Source: DATJLY01 sp035604195
Lineage (GTDB): Bacteria; Pseudomonadota; Alphaproteobacteria; ATCC43930; CGMCC-115725
Length of the DNA: 64,000 nucleotides
Direction of reading: 5' to 3'
Assembly (NCBI GenBank): GCA_035604195.1
Contig: DATNIY010000110.1
Span: 1 to 64,000, forward strand
The notes beneath the pieces are model-generated. The model made no database searches. It was given only the letters and a program-made list of their open reading frames with translations, and was not told the origin of the DNA. Made by a program: the position numbers and the translations under genes. Shown piece by piece: positions 16,822-24,908 of this stretch. The first letter of the stretch is position 1; each line of letters starts with the position of its first letter.

Positions 16822-18954
16822 TCATTTGATTAGGCCCGCGCCGCGCGCCCAGCGGTACTTCGCGCCGAGCACGGCAACGGGAATCTCGGTGGAGTAGGGA
16901 TAGGATGGAATGCCGTGGTCGTAAAGGTGCTCCGATGCCTCCTCCACCTGCACGTCGCCGGCGAGCGAGGCGACGATGGGCTTTTCGATGCCCTTGGCCC
17001 GCATTTCCTCCACCACCTCGACGACGAGATGGGCGAAGACCATGGGCGGCGTGATGATGGTGTGCCAGTAGCCCAAGATGATCGAATGGATACGCGGGTC
17101 CTCGAGGCCGAGGCGGATGGCGTTCTTGTAGGTCGTGGGCGGCTCGCCGCCGGTGATGTCGATGGGATTGCCGGAGGCGCCGAAGGGCGGAATGAACTTG
17201 CGGAAGGCCTGATCGAGATCGGGCGGCATGCGCATGAGGTTCACGCCGTTCATGACGCAGGCATCCGACAGCAGCACGCCCGAGCCGCCGGCGCCGGTGA
17301 TGATGACGGCATTTTCGCCCTTGGGCGTCTCGAGCTTGGGCAGCGCGCGGGCGTAGTCGAGCAAGTCCTTGAGGCCGGGCGCCCGGATCACGCCGCAGTG
17401 GCGCAGCACGTCGTCGTAGATCTTGTCGTTGCCGGCAAGCGCGCCGGTGTGCGAGCTCGCCGCCCGCGCGCCCAAGGCGGTACTGCCCGCCTTCAGCATG
17501 ACGACCGGCTTCTTCTTGGAGACGCGGCTCGCCACCTCGGCGAAGGAGCGGCCGTCCTTCAAATCCTCGCAATGCATGGCAATGACCTCGGTATTGTCAT
17601 CCTGCTCGAAGAAGGTGAGCAGATCGTCCTCGTCGAGGTCGCATTTGTTGCCCAGGCCGACAATGGCCGAGACCCCCATCTTCGCCGAGCGCGAGAAGCC
17701 GATGATCGCCATGCCGATGCCGCCCGATTGCGAGGAGAGCGCGGTCTTGCCCTTGTAGTCATAGGGCGTGCAGAAGGTGGCGCAGACATTCATCGGCGTA
17801 TAGTAGTAGCCATAAATATTGGGCCCCATCAGCCGCACGTTGTATTCTCGGCCGATGGCCTGGATCTCCTTCTGGCCCTCGACATTGCCGGTCTCGGCGA
17901 AGCCCGAGGGGATCAGCACGGCACCGGGAATCCGCTTATCGCCCACTTCGCGCAACACGCCGGCGACGAACTTGGCGGGAATGGCGAAGACGGCGACGTC
18001 GATTTCGCCCGGCACGTCCTTGACGCTCTTGTAGGCCTTGCGGCCCAAAATCTCCGCGGCCGAGGGATGGATGGGATAGATCTGTCCGCGATAGCCGCCG
18101 TTGATCAAGTTCTTCATTACGGAATTGCCGATCTTGCCGTCCTCGGACGATGCGCCGATCACCGCGATGCTCGCGGGCCGCATGATTCGGTTCATTTGCT
18201 GCACGATGTCGGCCTGGCTCGGGCGGTAGCGCTCGGGCGCCGGGTTCCAGTCCAGCACGATGCGCACATCGGCGGCGATGGCGCTTTTGGGTCCGGCGAA
18301 GACCGGGTTCAAATCCATTTCGGCGATCGCGGGAAAGTCGCTAATGAGGCGCGAGACGTTCTGAATGAGCTGGGCCAAGGATTTGCGGTCGACTGCGGCG
18401 CCGCCGCGCACGCCCTTGAGAATCTCCGCCGCCTGAATGCTGTCGAGCATCGATGCGGCCTCGGCCTGGCTGGTCGGCGCGAGCCGGAAAGTCACATCCT
18501 TCATCACCTCGACGAGAATGCCGCCCAAGCCGAAGGCGACGAGCTTGCCGAAGCTCGGATCGGTGACGGCGCCGACGATGACCTCCTGGCCGCCGCCCAC
18601 CATCTGCTGCACCTGGACGCCCAGTATCTTGGCGCCGCGCTTGTATTTCTTGGCGCTGGCGATGATCTTGGCATAGGCCTTCTGCGCCTCGGGCGCGGTC
18701 TTGACGCCGACGAACACGCCGCCCGCCTCGGTCTTGTGCAGGATGTCCGGCGAGACGATCTTGAGGACGACGGGAAAGCCGATGCGGCGCGCGAGCTTCG
18801 CCGCCTCGCCCGACGAGGTCGCGAGCCCTTCCTTCGGCACGGCGATGCCGTAAGCGTCGCAGACCAGCTTGCCTTCGGGCGCGGTGAGCGCCGTGCGGCC
18901 TTCCTTCTTCACTTGCTCGAGCAGCTTCCTGACTGCGGTCTTGTTCGTTGCCAT
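16822..18954 (-). CDS. ADP-forming acyl-CoA synthetase (acetate-CoA ligase family)
   Basis: This 710-residue NDP-forming acyl-CoA synthetase is fused in beta-alpha order. The N-terminal ATP-grasp domain (about 1-230) carries LHKTEAGGVFVGV, whose His is the beta-loop phospho-acceptor. The CoA-binding domain begins at PASIAVIGASSEDGKIGN, and the ligase domain has SHTGALAG with the alpha-loop His. ATG 18954 has AGGAGG 9 bases upstream. Related enzymes interconvert acyl-CoA plus ADP and phosphate with acid plus CoA plus ATP. Between frc and sucC, it could activate oxalate or recover ATP from formyl-CoA; neither is shown. The frame upstream of 18954 is not part of the gene. Confidence 0.88.
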   Translation of the reverse strand: MATNKTAVRKLLEQVKKEGRTALTAPEGKLVCDAYGIAVPKEGLATSSGEAAKLARRIGFPVVLKIVSPDILHKTEAGGVFVGVKTAPEAQKAYAKIIASAKKYKRGAKILGVQVQQMVGGGQEVIVGAVTDPSFGKLVAFGLGGILVEVMKDVTFRLAPTSQAEAASMLDSIQAAEILKGVRGGAAVDRKSLAQLIQNVSRLISDFPAIAEMDLNPVFAGPKSAIAADVRIVLDWNPAPERYRPSQADIVQQMNRIMRPASIAVIGASSEDGKIGNSVMKNLINGGYRGQIYPIHPSAAEILGRKAYKSVKDVPGEIDVAVFAIPAKFVAGVLREVGDKRIPGAVLIPSGFAETGNVEGQKEIQAIGREYNVRLMGPNIYGYYYTPMNVCATFCTPYDYKGKTALSSQSGGIGMAIIGFSRSAKMGVSAIVGLGNKCDLDEDDLLTFFEQDDNTEVIAMHCEDLKDGRSFAEVASRVSKKKPVVMLKAGSTALGARAASSHTGALAGNDKIYDDVLRHCGVIRAPGLKDLLDYARALPKLETPKGENAVIITGAGGSGVLLSDACVMNGVNLMRMPPDLDQAFRKFIPPFGASGNPIDITGGEPPTTYKNAIRLGLEDPRIHSIILGYWHTIITPPMVFAHLVVEVVEEMRAKGIEKPIVASLAGDVQVEEASEHLYDHGIPSYPYSTEIPVAVLGAKYRWARGAGLIK

Positions 18955-18990
18955 TCGCAATGTCCTCCTAAAATCTCGCTGAACGAAGCC

Positions 18991-19062
18991 CCCTCCCCGG
19001 CCCTCTCCCGCTCGCGGGGGAGGGAAGGTCCCGCCGCTTGCGGCGGGAGGGTGGGGGTGCAG
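18991..19062. repeat. Two tandem hairpins inside the oxalate operon
   Basis: In the 116-base gap between frc and the acyl-CoA synthetase gene there are two stems. CCCTCTCCCGC (19001-19011) pairs with GCGGGGGAGGG (19014-19024), and TCCCGCCGC (19029-19037) pairs perfectly with GCGGCGGGA (19040-19048) across TT. The surrounding wording is typical of repeats seen in many proteobacterial genomes. With no U-run it may protect mRNA ends or lower downstream expression rather than terminate. Confidence 0.55.
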
Positions 19063-19070
19063 GTGACTCG

Positions 19071-20345
19071 CTACTCCGCCGCCATCGGCTTCGTGCCGCC
19101 AAGGGCGCCGGAGGCCTTGAACTCGGCGATTCGCGTGTCGTCGAAGCCCAGGACCTTGCGCAGGATCTCGTCGGTGTGCTCGCCAAGGAGCGGCGAACGC
19201 TTCACTTCGGTCGGGCTGTCCGACAGCTTGATCGGATTGCCGACCGTGAGATATTTGCCCCGGGTCGGATGATCGACCTCGACGACCGTGCCGGTCTTGC
19301 GCAACGACGGCTCTTCCGCCAGTTCCTTCATCGACAGGATCGGGCCGCAGGGAATGTCGTATTGGTTGAGGATGTCCATGGCCTCGAACTTGGTCTTGGT
19401 CATCGTCCACTTCTCGATGGTGTCGAAGATCTCGGTCAGCCGCGGCAGCCGCGCCTCGGGCTTGGCGTAATCGGGATGGGTGATCCACGCCGTCTTGCCG
19501 ATGATCTCGCAGATCTTCTCCCACACCGGCGCCTGCGTAATGAAGTAGATGTAGGCGTTGGGATCGGTCTCCCAGCCCTTGCATTTGAGGATCCAACCGG
19601 GTTGGCCGCCGCCCGAGGCGTTGCCCGCGCGCGGCACGGCGTCGCCGAACTTGCGGTTCGGGTACTGCGGATATTCAGTGAGCGGCCCGTGCGCCAGCCG
19701 CTGCTGATCCCTGAGCTTGACGCGGCAGAGGTTGAGCACGCCGTCCTGCATGGCCGCGAGCACGCGCTGGCCCTGGCCCGTGGTGGTGCGCTGATAAAGC
19801 GCGGCGACGATGCCGAGGGCGAGATGGAGCCCGGTGCCGGTGTCGCCGATCTGCGCCGCCGTGACCAGCGGCGGGCCGTCGTCGAAGCCGGTCGTCGAAG
19901 CCGAGCCGCCGGTGCATTGCGCCACATTCTCATAGACCTTGCAGTCCTCGTAGGGGCCGGGCCCGAAGCCCTTGACCGAGGCCATGACCATGCGCGGGTT
20001 GAGGGCGTGGACGCGCTCCCAGGGGAAGCCCATGCGCTCGACCACGCCCGGTCCGAAATTCTCGACCATCACATCGCACACCTTGATCAGCCCTTCCAAG
20101 AGCTCCTTGCCCTTGGGGTGCTTGGTATCGATGGTGATCGAGCGCTTGTTGGCGTTCAGCATGGTGAAATAAAGGCTGTCGGCGTTGGGAACGTCGCGCA
20201 ACTGCCCGCGGGTGATATCGCCGATGCCGGGACGCTCGACCTTGATCACGTCGGCGCCGAGCCAAGCCAAAAGCTGCGTGCAGGTCGGGCCCGACTGGAC
20301 GTGGGTGAAGTCGAGAATGCGGACGCCGTCTAATGCCCTGCCCAT
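19071..20345 (-). CDS. frc: Formyl-CoA (or succinyl-CoA):oxalate CoA-transferase
   Basis: This 424-residue class III CoA-transferase moves CoA from formyl-CoA (or succinyl-CoA) to oxalate, giving oxalyl-CoA. Supporting motifs are MGRALDGVRILDFTHVQSGP at the N-terminus, the catalytic Asp in AAQIGDTGTGLH and the glycine loop ASGGGQPG, which corresponds to the mobile GGGQ loop of Oxalobacter Frc. Length is close to the 428 residues of that enzyme. GGAGG lies 6 bases before ATG 20345. It begins 13 bases after the oxc stop. The nearby sucCD makes succinyl-CoA a plausible priming donor. Confidence 0.93.
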   Translation of the reverse strand: MGRALDGVRILDFTHVQSGPTCTQLLAWLGADVIKVERPGIGDITRGQLRDVPNADSLYFTMLNANKRSITIDTKHPKGKELLEGLIKVCDVMVENFGPGVVERMGFPWERVHALNPRMVMASVKGFGPGPYEDCKVYENVAQCTGGSASTTGFDDGPPLVTAAQIGDTGTGLHLALGIVAALYQRTTTGQGQRVLAAMQDGVLNLCRVKLRDQQRLAHGPLTEYPQYPNRKFGDAVPRAGNASGGGQPGWILKCKGWETDPNAYIYFITQAPVWEKICEIIGKTAWITHPDYAKPEARLPRLTEIFDTIEKWTMTKTKFEAMDILNQYDIPCGPILSMKELAEEPSLRKTGTVVEVDHPTRGKYLTVGNPIKLSDSPTEVKRSPLLGEHTDEILRKVLGFDDTRIAEFKASGALGGTKPMAAE

Positions 20346-20358
20346 CGTTTCCTCCGGG

Positions 20359-22119
20359 TCACTTGTACATGGTTTGGGCCTTGGTCCCCGGCGCGTATTC
20401 CCGCGGATCGACCCAGATGTTGATGACCGCCGAACGGCCGCTCTTCTGCACCGCCTCGCGCGCGCGGCGCAAGGCGGGCGCGATTTGCGCGGGATCGCGC
20501 ACCTCTTCGCCGTAGCCGCCGAGCATTTCCGCGAATTTACCGAAGGGCACGTCGCCCAGGAGATTGCCGACATTGCCGCGCTGCTCGCCGTATTTCGCGA
20601 GCTGGCCATAGCGGATCTGGTTCATTGCCGAATTGTTGCCGATGACGGCGACATAGGGCGATTTGAAGCGGTTCGCCGTCTCCATGTCGAAACCGGTCAT
20701 GCCGAAGGAGCCGTCGCCGTAATAGCACAGCACCTCTTTCTTCGGATGCGCGAGCTTGGCGGCAAGGGCGAAGCCGGTGCCGACGCCGAGGCTGCCGAGC
20801 GCGCCCGGGTCCATCCAATGGCCGGGGCGGCGCGGCCGCACCGCCTGCGCCGAAATGGTGACGACGTCGCCGCCGTCGCCGATGTAGATGGTGTCGTCGG
20901 TAAGGAACTCGTTCAATTCCCAGGCGACGCGATAAGGGTGAATGGGCGTCGCATTGGATTTGAAGAGCGGCATCAGCTTCGCCGTCGCGGCCTCCTCGGC
21001 GGATGCCAACTCCTTCATCCACTCCTTGCGCTTCTGGCGCTTGTCGCTCTTGAGCCGGCCCGTGGCCGCCTGCAGCACGGCGCCGAGGATCGTGCCGGGG
21101 TCGCCGACCAGGCCCAATGAGATGTCGCGGTTCTTGCCGACGGTGCCGTAATCCATGTCGATCTGGACGAGCGTCAGCTCCTTGCTGATGCGCTTGCCGT
21201 AGCCCATGCGGAAGTCGAAGGGCGTGCCAACGATGACGATGACGTCGGCCTTGGCGAAGGCTTGGCTGCGCGTCCGGTCGAAGTGGTGTGGGTCGTTCGG
21301 CGGCAAGAGGCCGCGGGCGGCGCCGTTGAAATAGCCGGGGATGTCGAGCCCGCGCAACAGCGCCGCCGCTTCCTCGTGGCCGCGCGCCGTCCACACCTGC
21401 TGGCCGTAGAGAATGGCCGGGCGCTCGGCATCGACGAGGATGTCCGCGAGCTTTTGAATGTCGCGCGGGTCGCCCAGCGATTTGGTCGAAGCGCGGTAAT
21501 GGCCGGGCGCCGGGATCACCGCCTTGGCGATGTCGATCTCGCGGTCCAATACGTCGCGGGGAATCTCGAGATAGGAGGGGCCATAGGCGCCGTTGAAGCA
21601 CTGCCGCGCCGCCATCGCGATCATGTCGGCGACGCGCTCGGTGGCCGGCACGGTGGCGGCGAATTTGGTGATCGGCGCCATCAGGTCGACATGCGGCAAA
21701 TCCTGCAGCGAGCCCATCTTGTGCTGGATGAGCGCGCCCTGGCCGCCGATGTGCAGGATCGGGCTTTCCGAGCGGAAGGCCGTCGCCACCCCGGTCATGG
21801 CGTTGGTGCAGCCGGGACCCGCGGTGGTGACGACGCAGCCGAGCCGGCCGGTCTGGCGCGCATAGCCGTCGGCGGCATGGGCCGCGACCTGCTCGTGGCG
21901 CACGTCGATGATGCGGATGCCTTCATCGACGCAGCCGTCGTAGATGTCGATGATATGCCCGCCGCACAGGGTGAAGATCGTGTCGACTCCCTCGTTCTTC
22001 AGCGCCTTGGCGACGAGATGTCCGCCCGAGACGACATTGGGGTCGCGGCTCTTCTGCCTGAGCGTGTCGTCCGCCGTGCTCGAAGCCGGTTTCGGCGCGG
22101 TCTTCAAGGCGTCTGCCAT
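20359..22119 (-). CDS. oxc: Oxalyl-CoA decarboxylase
   Basis: This is a 586-residue thiamine-diphosphate enzyme that decarboxylates oxalyl-CoA to formyl-CoA. The PYR domain holds the catalytic Glu in DVRHEQVAAHAADGYARQTG; a central domain follows, and the C-terminal PP domain has the cofactor motif that opens GDGSFGMTGFDMETA and closes with GNNSAMNQ. It is about 20 residues longer than the Oxalobacter enzyme because of an unconserved N-terminal Lys/Ala/Ser-rich stretch. It follows the GntR gene by 15 bases. Pairing with frc makes the oxalyl-CoA assignment firm; sequence alone could also suggest 2-hydroxyacyl-CoA lyase. Confidence 0.93.
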   Translation of the reverse strand: MADALKTAPKPASSTADDTLRQKSRDPNVVSGGHLVAKALKNEGVDTIFTLCGGHIIDIYDGCVDEGIRIIDVRHEQVAAHAADGYARQTGRLGCVVTTAGPGCTNAMTGVATAFRSESPILHIGGQGALIQHKMGSLQDLPHVDLMAPITKFAATVPATERVADMIAMAARQCFNGAYGPSYLEIPRDVLDREIDIAKAVIPAPGHYRASTKSLGDPRDIQKLADILVDAERPAILYGQQVWTARGHEEAAALLRGLDIPGYFNGAARGLLPPNDPHHFDRTRSQAFAKADVIVIVGTPFDFRMGYGKRISKELTLVQIDMDYGTVGKNRDISLGLVGDPGTILGAVLQAATGRLKSDKRQKRKEWMKELASAEEAATAKLMPLFKSNATPIHPYRVAWELNEFLTDDTIYIGDGGDVVTISAQAVRPRRPGHWMDPGALGSLGVGTGFALAAKLAHPKKEVLCYYGDGSFGMTGFDMETANRFKSPYVAVIGNNSAMNQIRYGQLAKYGEQRGNVGNLLGDVPFGKFAEMLGGYGEEVRDPAQIAPALRRAREAVQKSGRSAVINIWVDPREYAPGTKAQTMYK

Positions 22120-22134
22120 TGTCGCTTCCTCCCC

Positions 22135-22824
22135 TCAATTGAGAAAATCGCAATAGCGCTCGACATGCGCCGCGAGGTTGAGCGTGTGCTCGCGGGTCAG
22201 GCTCTCGGCCCGCTCGGTCTGGCGCCGCTCGAGCGCCTCGATGATGTTCATGTGATCGACGATCGAGCGTTGCGCGCGGTTGTCCTGGCCGATCGTCGCC
22301 TGGCGGATGGCGCGGACGTGGATGAACAGGTTCTCGGTCATGTCGGCAATCAGCGGATTGCCCGAGAGCCCAATGATCGCCTGGTGGAACTTGACGTTGG
22401 CCTCGGAGTACTCGTCGAGATGCGCCTCGGGCGACGTCGTCTGGAATTCGTCGAAGAGCCGCCGCAGCTGGGCGATGTCGCTGTCGGATGCGTGGAGCGT
22501 GATGAGCCGGGCGGCGAGGCTCTCGAGCGCCGCCCAGACCTGGATCATCGCGACGATCTCCGTCTTGGTCTTGCGCACGACGAAGATGCCGCGGCGCGCC
22601 AGGGTGCGGACGAAGCCCTGCTGCTCCAGGAGCGTCATGGCCTCGCGAATGGGCGTGCGGCTGATCCCGAGGTCCTGCGACAGCCGGCGCTCGTCGAGTC
22701 GGATCTCGCGCGGATCGGCATAGGGGTTGACGCTGGTGATCGCTTGCTTCAGTGCGTGGTAGGCCTGGGTGCGAAAGCTCGGCAGGGCGTCGAGCGGCTT
22801 GATGTCGAGCTTGCCAACCGCCAT
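22135..22824 (-). CDS. GntR/FadR-family (FCD) regulator of the oxalate operon
   Basis: The 229-residue protein has an N-terminal winged helix-turn-helix (about 20-85, RRLSQDLGISRTPIREAMTL) and an all-helical FCD ligand domain with metal-site residues in EYSEANVKFHQAIIGLSGNP and the later His residues of NLFIHVRAI and LTREHTLNLAAH. FCD regulators usually bind small carboxylates. As first gene of the operon with oxc 15 bases downstream, it is probably autoregulatory and responds to oxalate or a related acid. A perfect palindrome of the FCD type lies upstream at 22896-22905. I chose ATG 22824; earlier in-frame starts add unconserved residues. Confidence 0.9.
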   Translation of the reverse strand: MAVGKLDIKPLDALPSFRTQAYHALKQAITSVNPYADPREIRLDERRLSQDLGISRTPIREAMTLLEQQGFVRTLARRGIFVVRKTKTEIVAMIQVWAALESLAARLITLHASDSDIAQLRRLFDEFQTTSPEAHLDEYSEANVKFHQAIIGLSGNPLIADMTENLFIHVRAIRQATIGQDNRAQRSIVDHMNIIEALERRQTERAESLTREHTLNLAAHVERYCDFLN

Positions 22825-22895
22825 CGGGATCGCCTGTCCTCGGCCCGGACGTCGATCCGCCCGGCTGCATTTTTGCTTCTGCGCGCGATGGTATT

Positions 22896-22905
22896 TGGTA
22901 TACCA
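22896..22905. promoter_or_regulatory. Candidate GntR (FCD) operator TGGTATACCA
   Basis: TGGTATACCA is a perfect 10-bp palindrome, 72 bases upstream of the GntR start and 93 bases upstream of the divergent hss gene. The T/GGTATACC form is typical of FCD-subfamily operators. A partial half site (ATGGTATT) lies immediately to the left. Confidence 0.65.
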
Positions 22906-22955
22906 GGATCGAGTCAAAGGGATTTGCGCACGCCGCGCGCCGGGGGTCCCTTAGC

Positions 22956-22984
22956 TTGACAGGGCCTCGATGCTTCGTTTAGAG
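22956..22984 (+). promoter_or_regulatory. Possible sigma-70 promoter for hss
   Basis: A perfect -35 box TTGACA is followed after 17 bases by TTAGAG, a poor -10 box. Transcription would begin only a few bases before the ATG at 22999, giving a very short leader. Confidence 0.3.
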
Positions 22985-22998
22985 GCGGCGCCTCTGCC

Positions 22999-24417
22999 AT
23001 GTCGCTTGTCAAGAAATACGTCGAATTTTCTGGCCGCCTCGTCATGGTCGGCTTCGGCAGCATCGGCCAGGGCTCGCTCCCGCTGTTGCTCCGCCATCTC
23101 GGCATCAGCCCGCAGCAGATCACCATCGTCACCGCGGAAGATTTGGGCCGTTCCGAGGCCACGGCGATGGGCGTCGGCTTCATCCGCGAGCCGCTGGTCC
23201 CGGACAATTACGCTGCCGTGCTCGAGCCGCTGCTCGGCGCCGGCGATTTCCTGCTCAATCTCTCGGTCGAGGTGTCGAGCATCGCCCTGATCGAATTTTG
23301 CCACCGCCGCGGCGCGCTCTACCTCGATACCTGCATCGAGCCCTGGCCGGGCGGCTACACCGATCCCGCGCTCACGCCGTCGCTGCGTTCGAACTATGCG
23401 CTGCGCGAGCAGGCGCTGGCATTGCGCGCCAGGCTCGGCCGCGGCCCAACGGCGGTGGTGACGCATGGCGCCAACCCCGGCCTGGTCTCCCACCTGGTCA
23501 AGGAGGCGCTGGTTCGCGTCGCCGATGATGCCGGCGTACGCGCCGCGCCGCCCACGAGCCGCGCCGAGTGGGGCAAGCTCGCCGCCCGGTTGGGCGTCAA
23601 GGTCATCCATATCGCCGAGCGCGACACCCAGGTCTCGCTGGTGCCCAAGCGTCCCGACGAGTTCGTCAACACCTGGTCGATCGACGGCTTCGTCAGCGAG
23701 GGCGCGCAGCCGGCCGAGCTCGGCTGGGGCAGCCATGAGCGCCATTTCCCGGCCGATGGCGCACGCCACGCTTTTGGCAGCGGCAGCGCGATCTATCTCA
23801 ACCGTCCCGGCGCCGGAACCAAGGTCAGGAGCTGGACACCGCTCGAGGGGCCTTATCACGGCTTCCTCATCACCCATAGCGAGTCGATCTCGATCGCCGA
23901 TTATTTCACGGTCAAGGACGGCGACCGCCTCATCTATCGGCCCACCGTGCATTACGCCTATCACCCCTGCGACGGCGCGGTGCTGTCGCTGCATGAATTC
24001 GCCGGCAAGAATTGGCACCTGCAGCGTTCGAAGCGTCTCATCATGGACGAGATCGCGCTCGGCACTGACGAGCTCGGCGTGCTGCTCATGGGCCATGTCA
24101 GGGGCGCCTATTGGTACGGCTCGCGGCTTTCGGTCGACGAGGCGCGGCGCGTGGTGCCGTACAACAACGCTACTAGTTTGCAAGTGACGGCCACGGTGCT
24201 GGCGGGCGTGGTCTGGGCGCTCGAGAATCCGCGCGCCTCGATCACCGAGCCGGACGAGATGGACTACGCGCGCATTCTCGAGATCTGCCGGCCCTATCTC
24301 GGCGAAATGGTCGGCGCCTACACCGACTGGACCCCGCTCCAGGACCGCGGTCGTCTCTTTGCCGAAGATCTCGACACCACCGATCCCTGGCAATTCAAGA
24401 ATTTTCGGGTCGTCTAG
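22999..24417 (+). CDS. hss: Homospermidine synthase
   Basis: This 472-residue enzyme makes homospermidine from putrescine (or putrescine plus spermidine) using NAD+, a polyamine route typical of alphaproteobacteria. The N-terminal Rossmann fold shows RLVMVGFGSIGQGSLPLL, and later family features include YLDTCIEPWPGGYTD, THGANPGLVSH and ITHSESISIADYF. The length is normal for bacterial Hss. It is divergent from the GntR-oxc operon and shares its 174-bp upstream region with the candidate GntR operator, but no metabolic link to oxalate is obvious. Confidence 0.94.
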   Translation: MSLVKKYVEFSGRLVMVGFGSIGQGSLPLLLRHLGISPQQITIVTAEDLGRSEATAMGVGFIREPLVPDNYAAVLEPLLGAGDFLLNLSVEVSSIALIEFCHRRGALYLDTCIEPWPGGYTDPALTPSLRSNYALREQALALRARLGRGPTAVVTHGANPGLVSHLVKEALVRVADDAGVRAAPPTSRAEWGKLAARLGVKVIHIAERDTQVSLVPKRPDEFVNTWSIDGFVSEGAQPAELGWGSHERHFPADGARHAFGSGSAIYLNRPGAGTKVRSWTPLEGPYHGFLITHSESISIADYFTVKDGDRLIYRPTVHYAYHPCDGAVLSLHEFAGKNWHLQRSKRLIMDEIALGTDELGVLLMGHVRGAYWYGSRLSVDEARRVVPYNNATSLQVTATVLAGVVWALENPRASITEPDEMDYARILEICRPYLGEMVGAYTDWTPLQDRGRLFAEDLDTTDPWQFKNFRVV

Positions 24418-24462
24418 GCGAGCGCAAGCAGGGGAGGCCGGCGCGGCAGAGGCGGAGGAGCC

Positions 24463-24876
24463 TCACGCCTTCAGGCCCGCCATCTTGCTGAGGATGCGCC
24501 ATTCCTCGGCCGATACCGGCACCACCGACAGCCGGCCTTGCCGCACCAGCGCCAACTGCGCGAGCTTCGGCTCGGCCTTGATGGCGGCGAGCGTCACCGG
24601 CGTCTTCGCGGCCTGGAGCGGCCGCACATCGACCATGACGAAGCGGCTACCCTCGTCGCTCGGATCGGGAAAGGCCTCTTTGACGATCTCGGCGACGCCG
24701 ACGATCGCCGGGCCTTCGCCCGAATGATAGAAGAAGGCGCGGTCGCCGCGCTTCATCGCTTTGAGATTGTTGGCGGCCTGGTGATTGCGCACGCCGTCCC
24801 AATGGGTGCGCCCATCCTTGACGAGCTGGTCCCAGGAATAGCTCGAGGGCTCGGATTTCAGCAGCCAATAATTCAT
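24463..24876 (-). CDS. EVE domain protein
   Basis: This 137-residue protein is almost entirely an EVE domain (MNYWLLKSEPSSYSWDQLVK, HWDGVRNHQAANNLKAM, DRAFFYHSGEGPAIVGVAEI), a PUA-like fold that recognises modified bases in DNA or RNA. The conserved aromatic pocket residues are present. The gene is convergent with hss and follows the methyltransferase gene by 32 bases on the same strand. The start at ATG 24876 matches the family N-terminus; the open frame extends upstream without homology. Confidence 0.92.
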   Translation of the reverse strand: MNYWLLKSEPSSYSWDQLVKDGRTHWDGVRNHQAANNLKAMKRGDRAFFYHSGEGPAIVGVAEIVKEAFPDPSDEGSRFVMVDVRPLQAAKTPVTLAAIKAEPKLAQLALVRQGRLSVVPVSAEEWRILSKMAGLKA

Positions 24877-24908
24877 CGCCGCCTCCCCGCCGGTCGTCCG
24901 TCTATAAC

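Noticed and set aside
18955..19070. Possible intrinsic terminator inside the oxalate operon
   Set aside because: Two strong stems but no following U-run; called a repeat or attenuator-like element instead.
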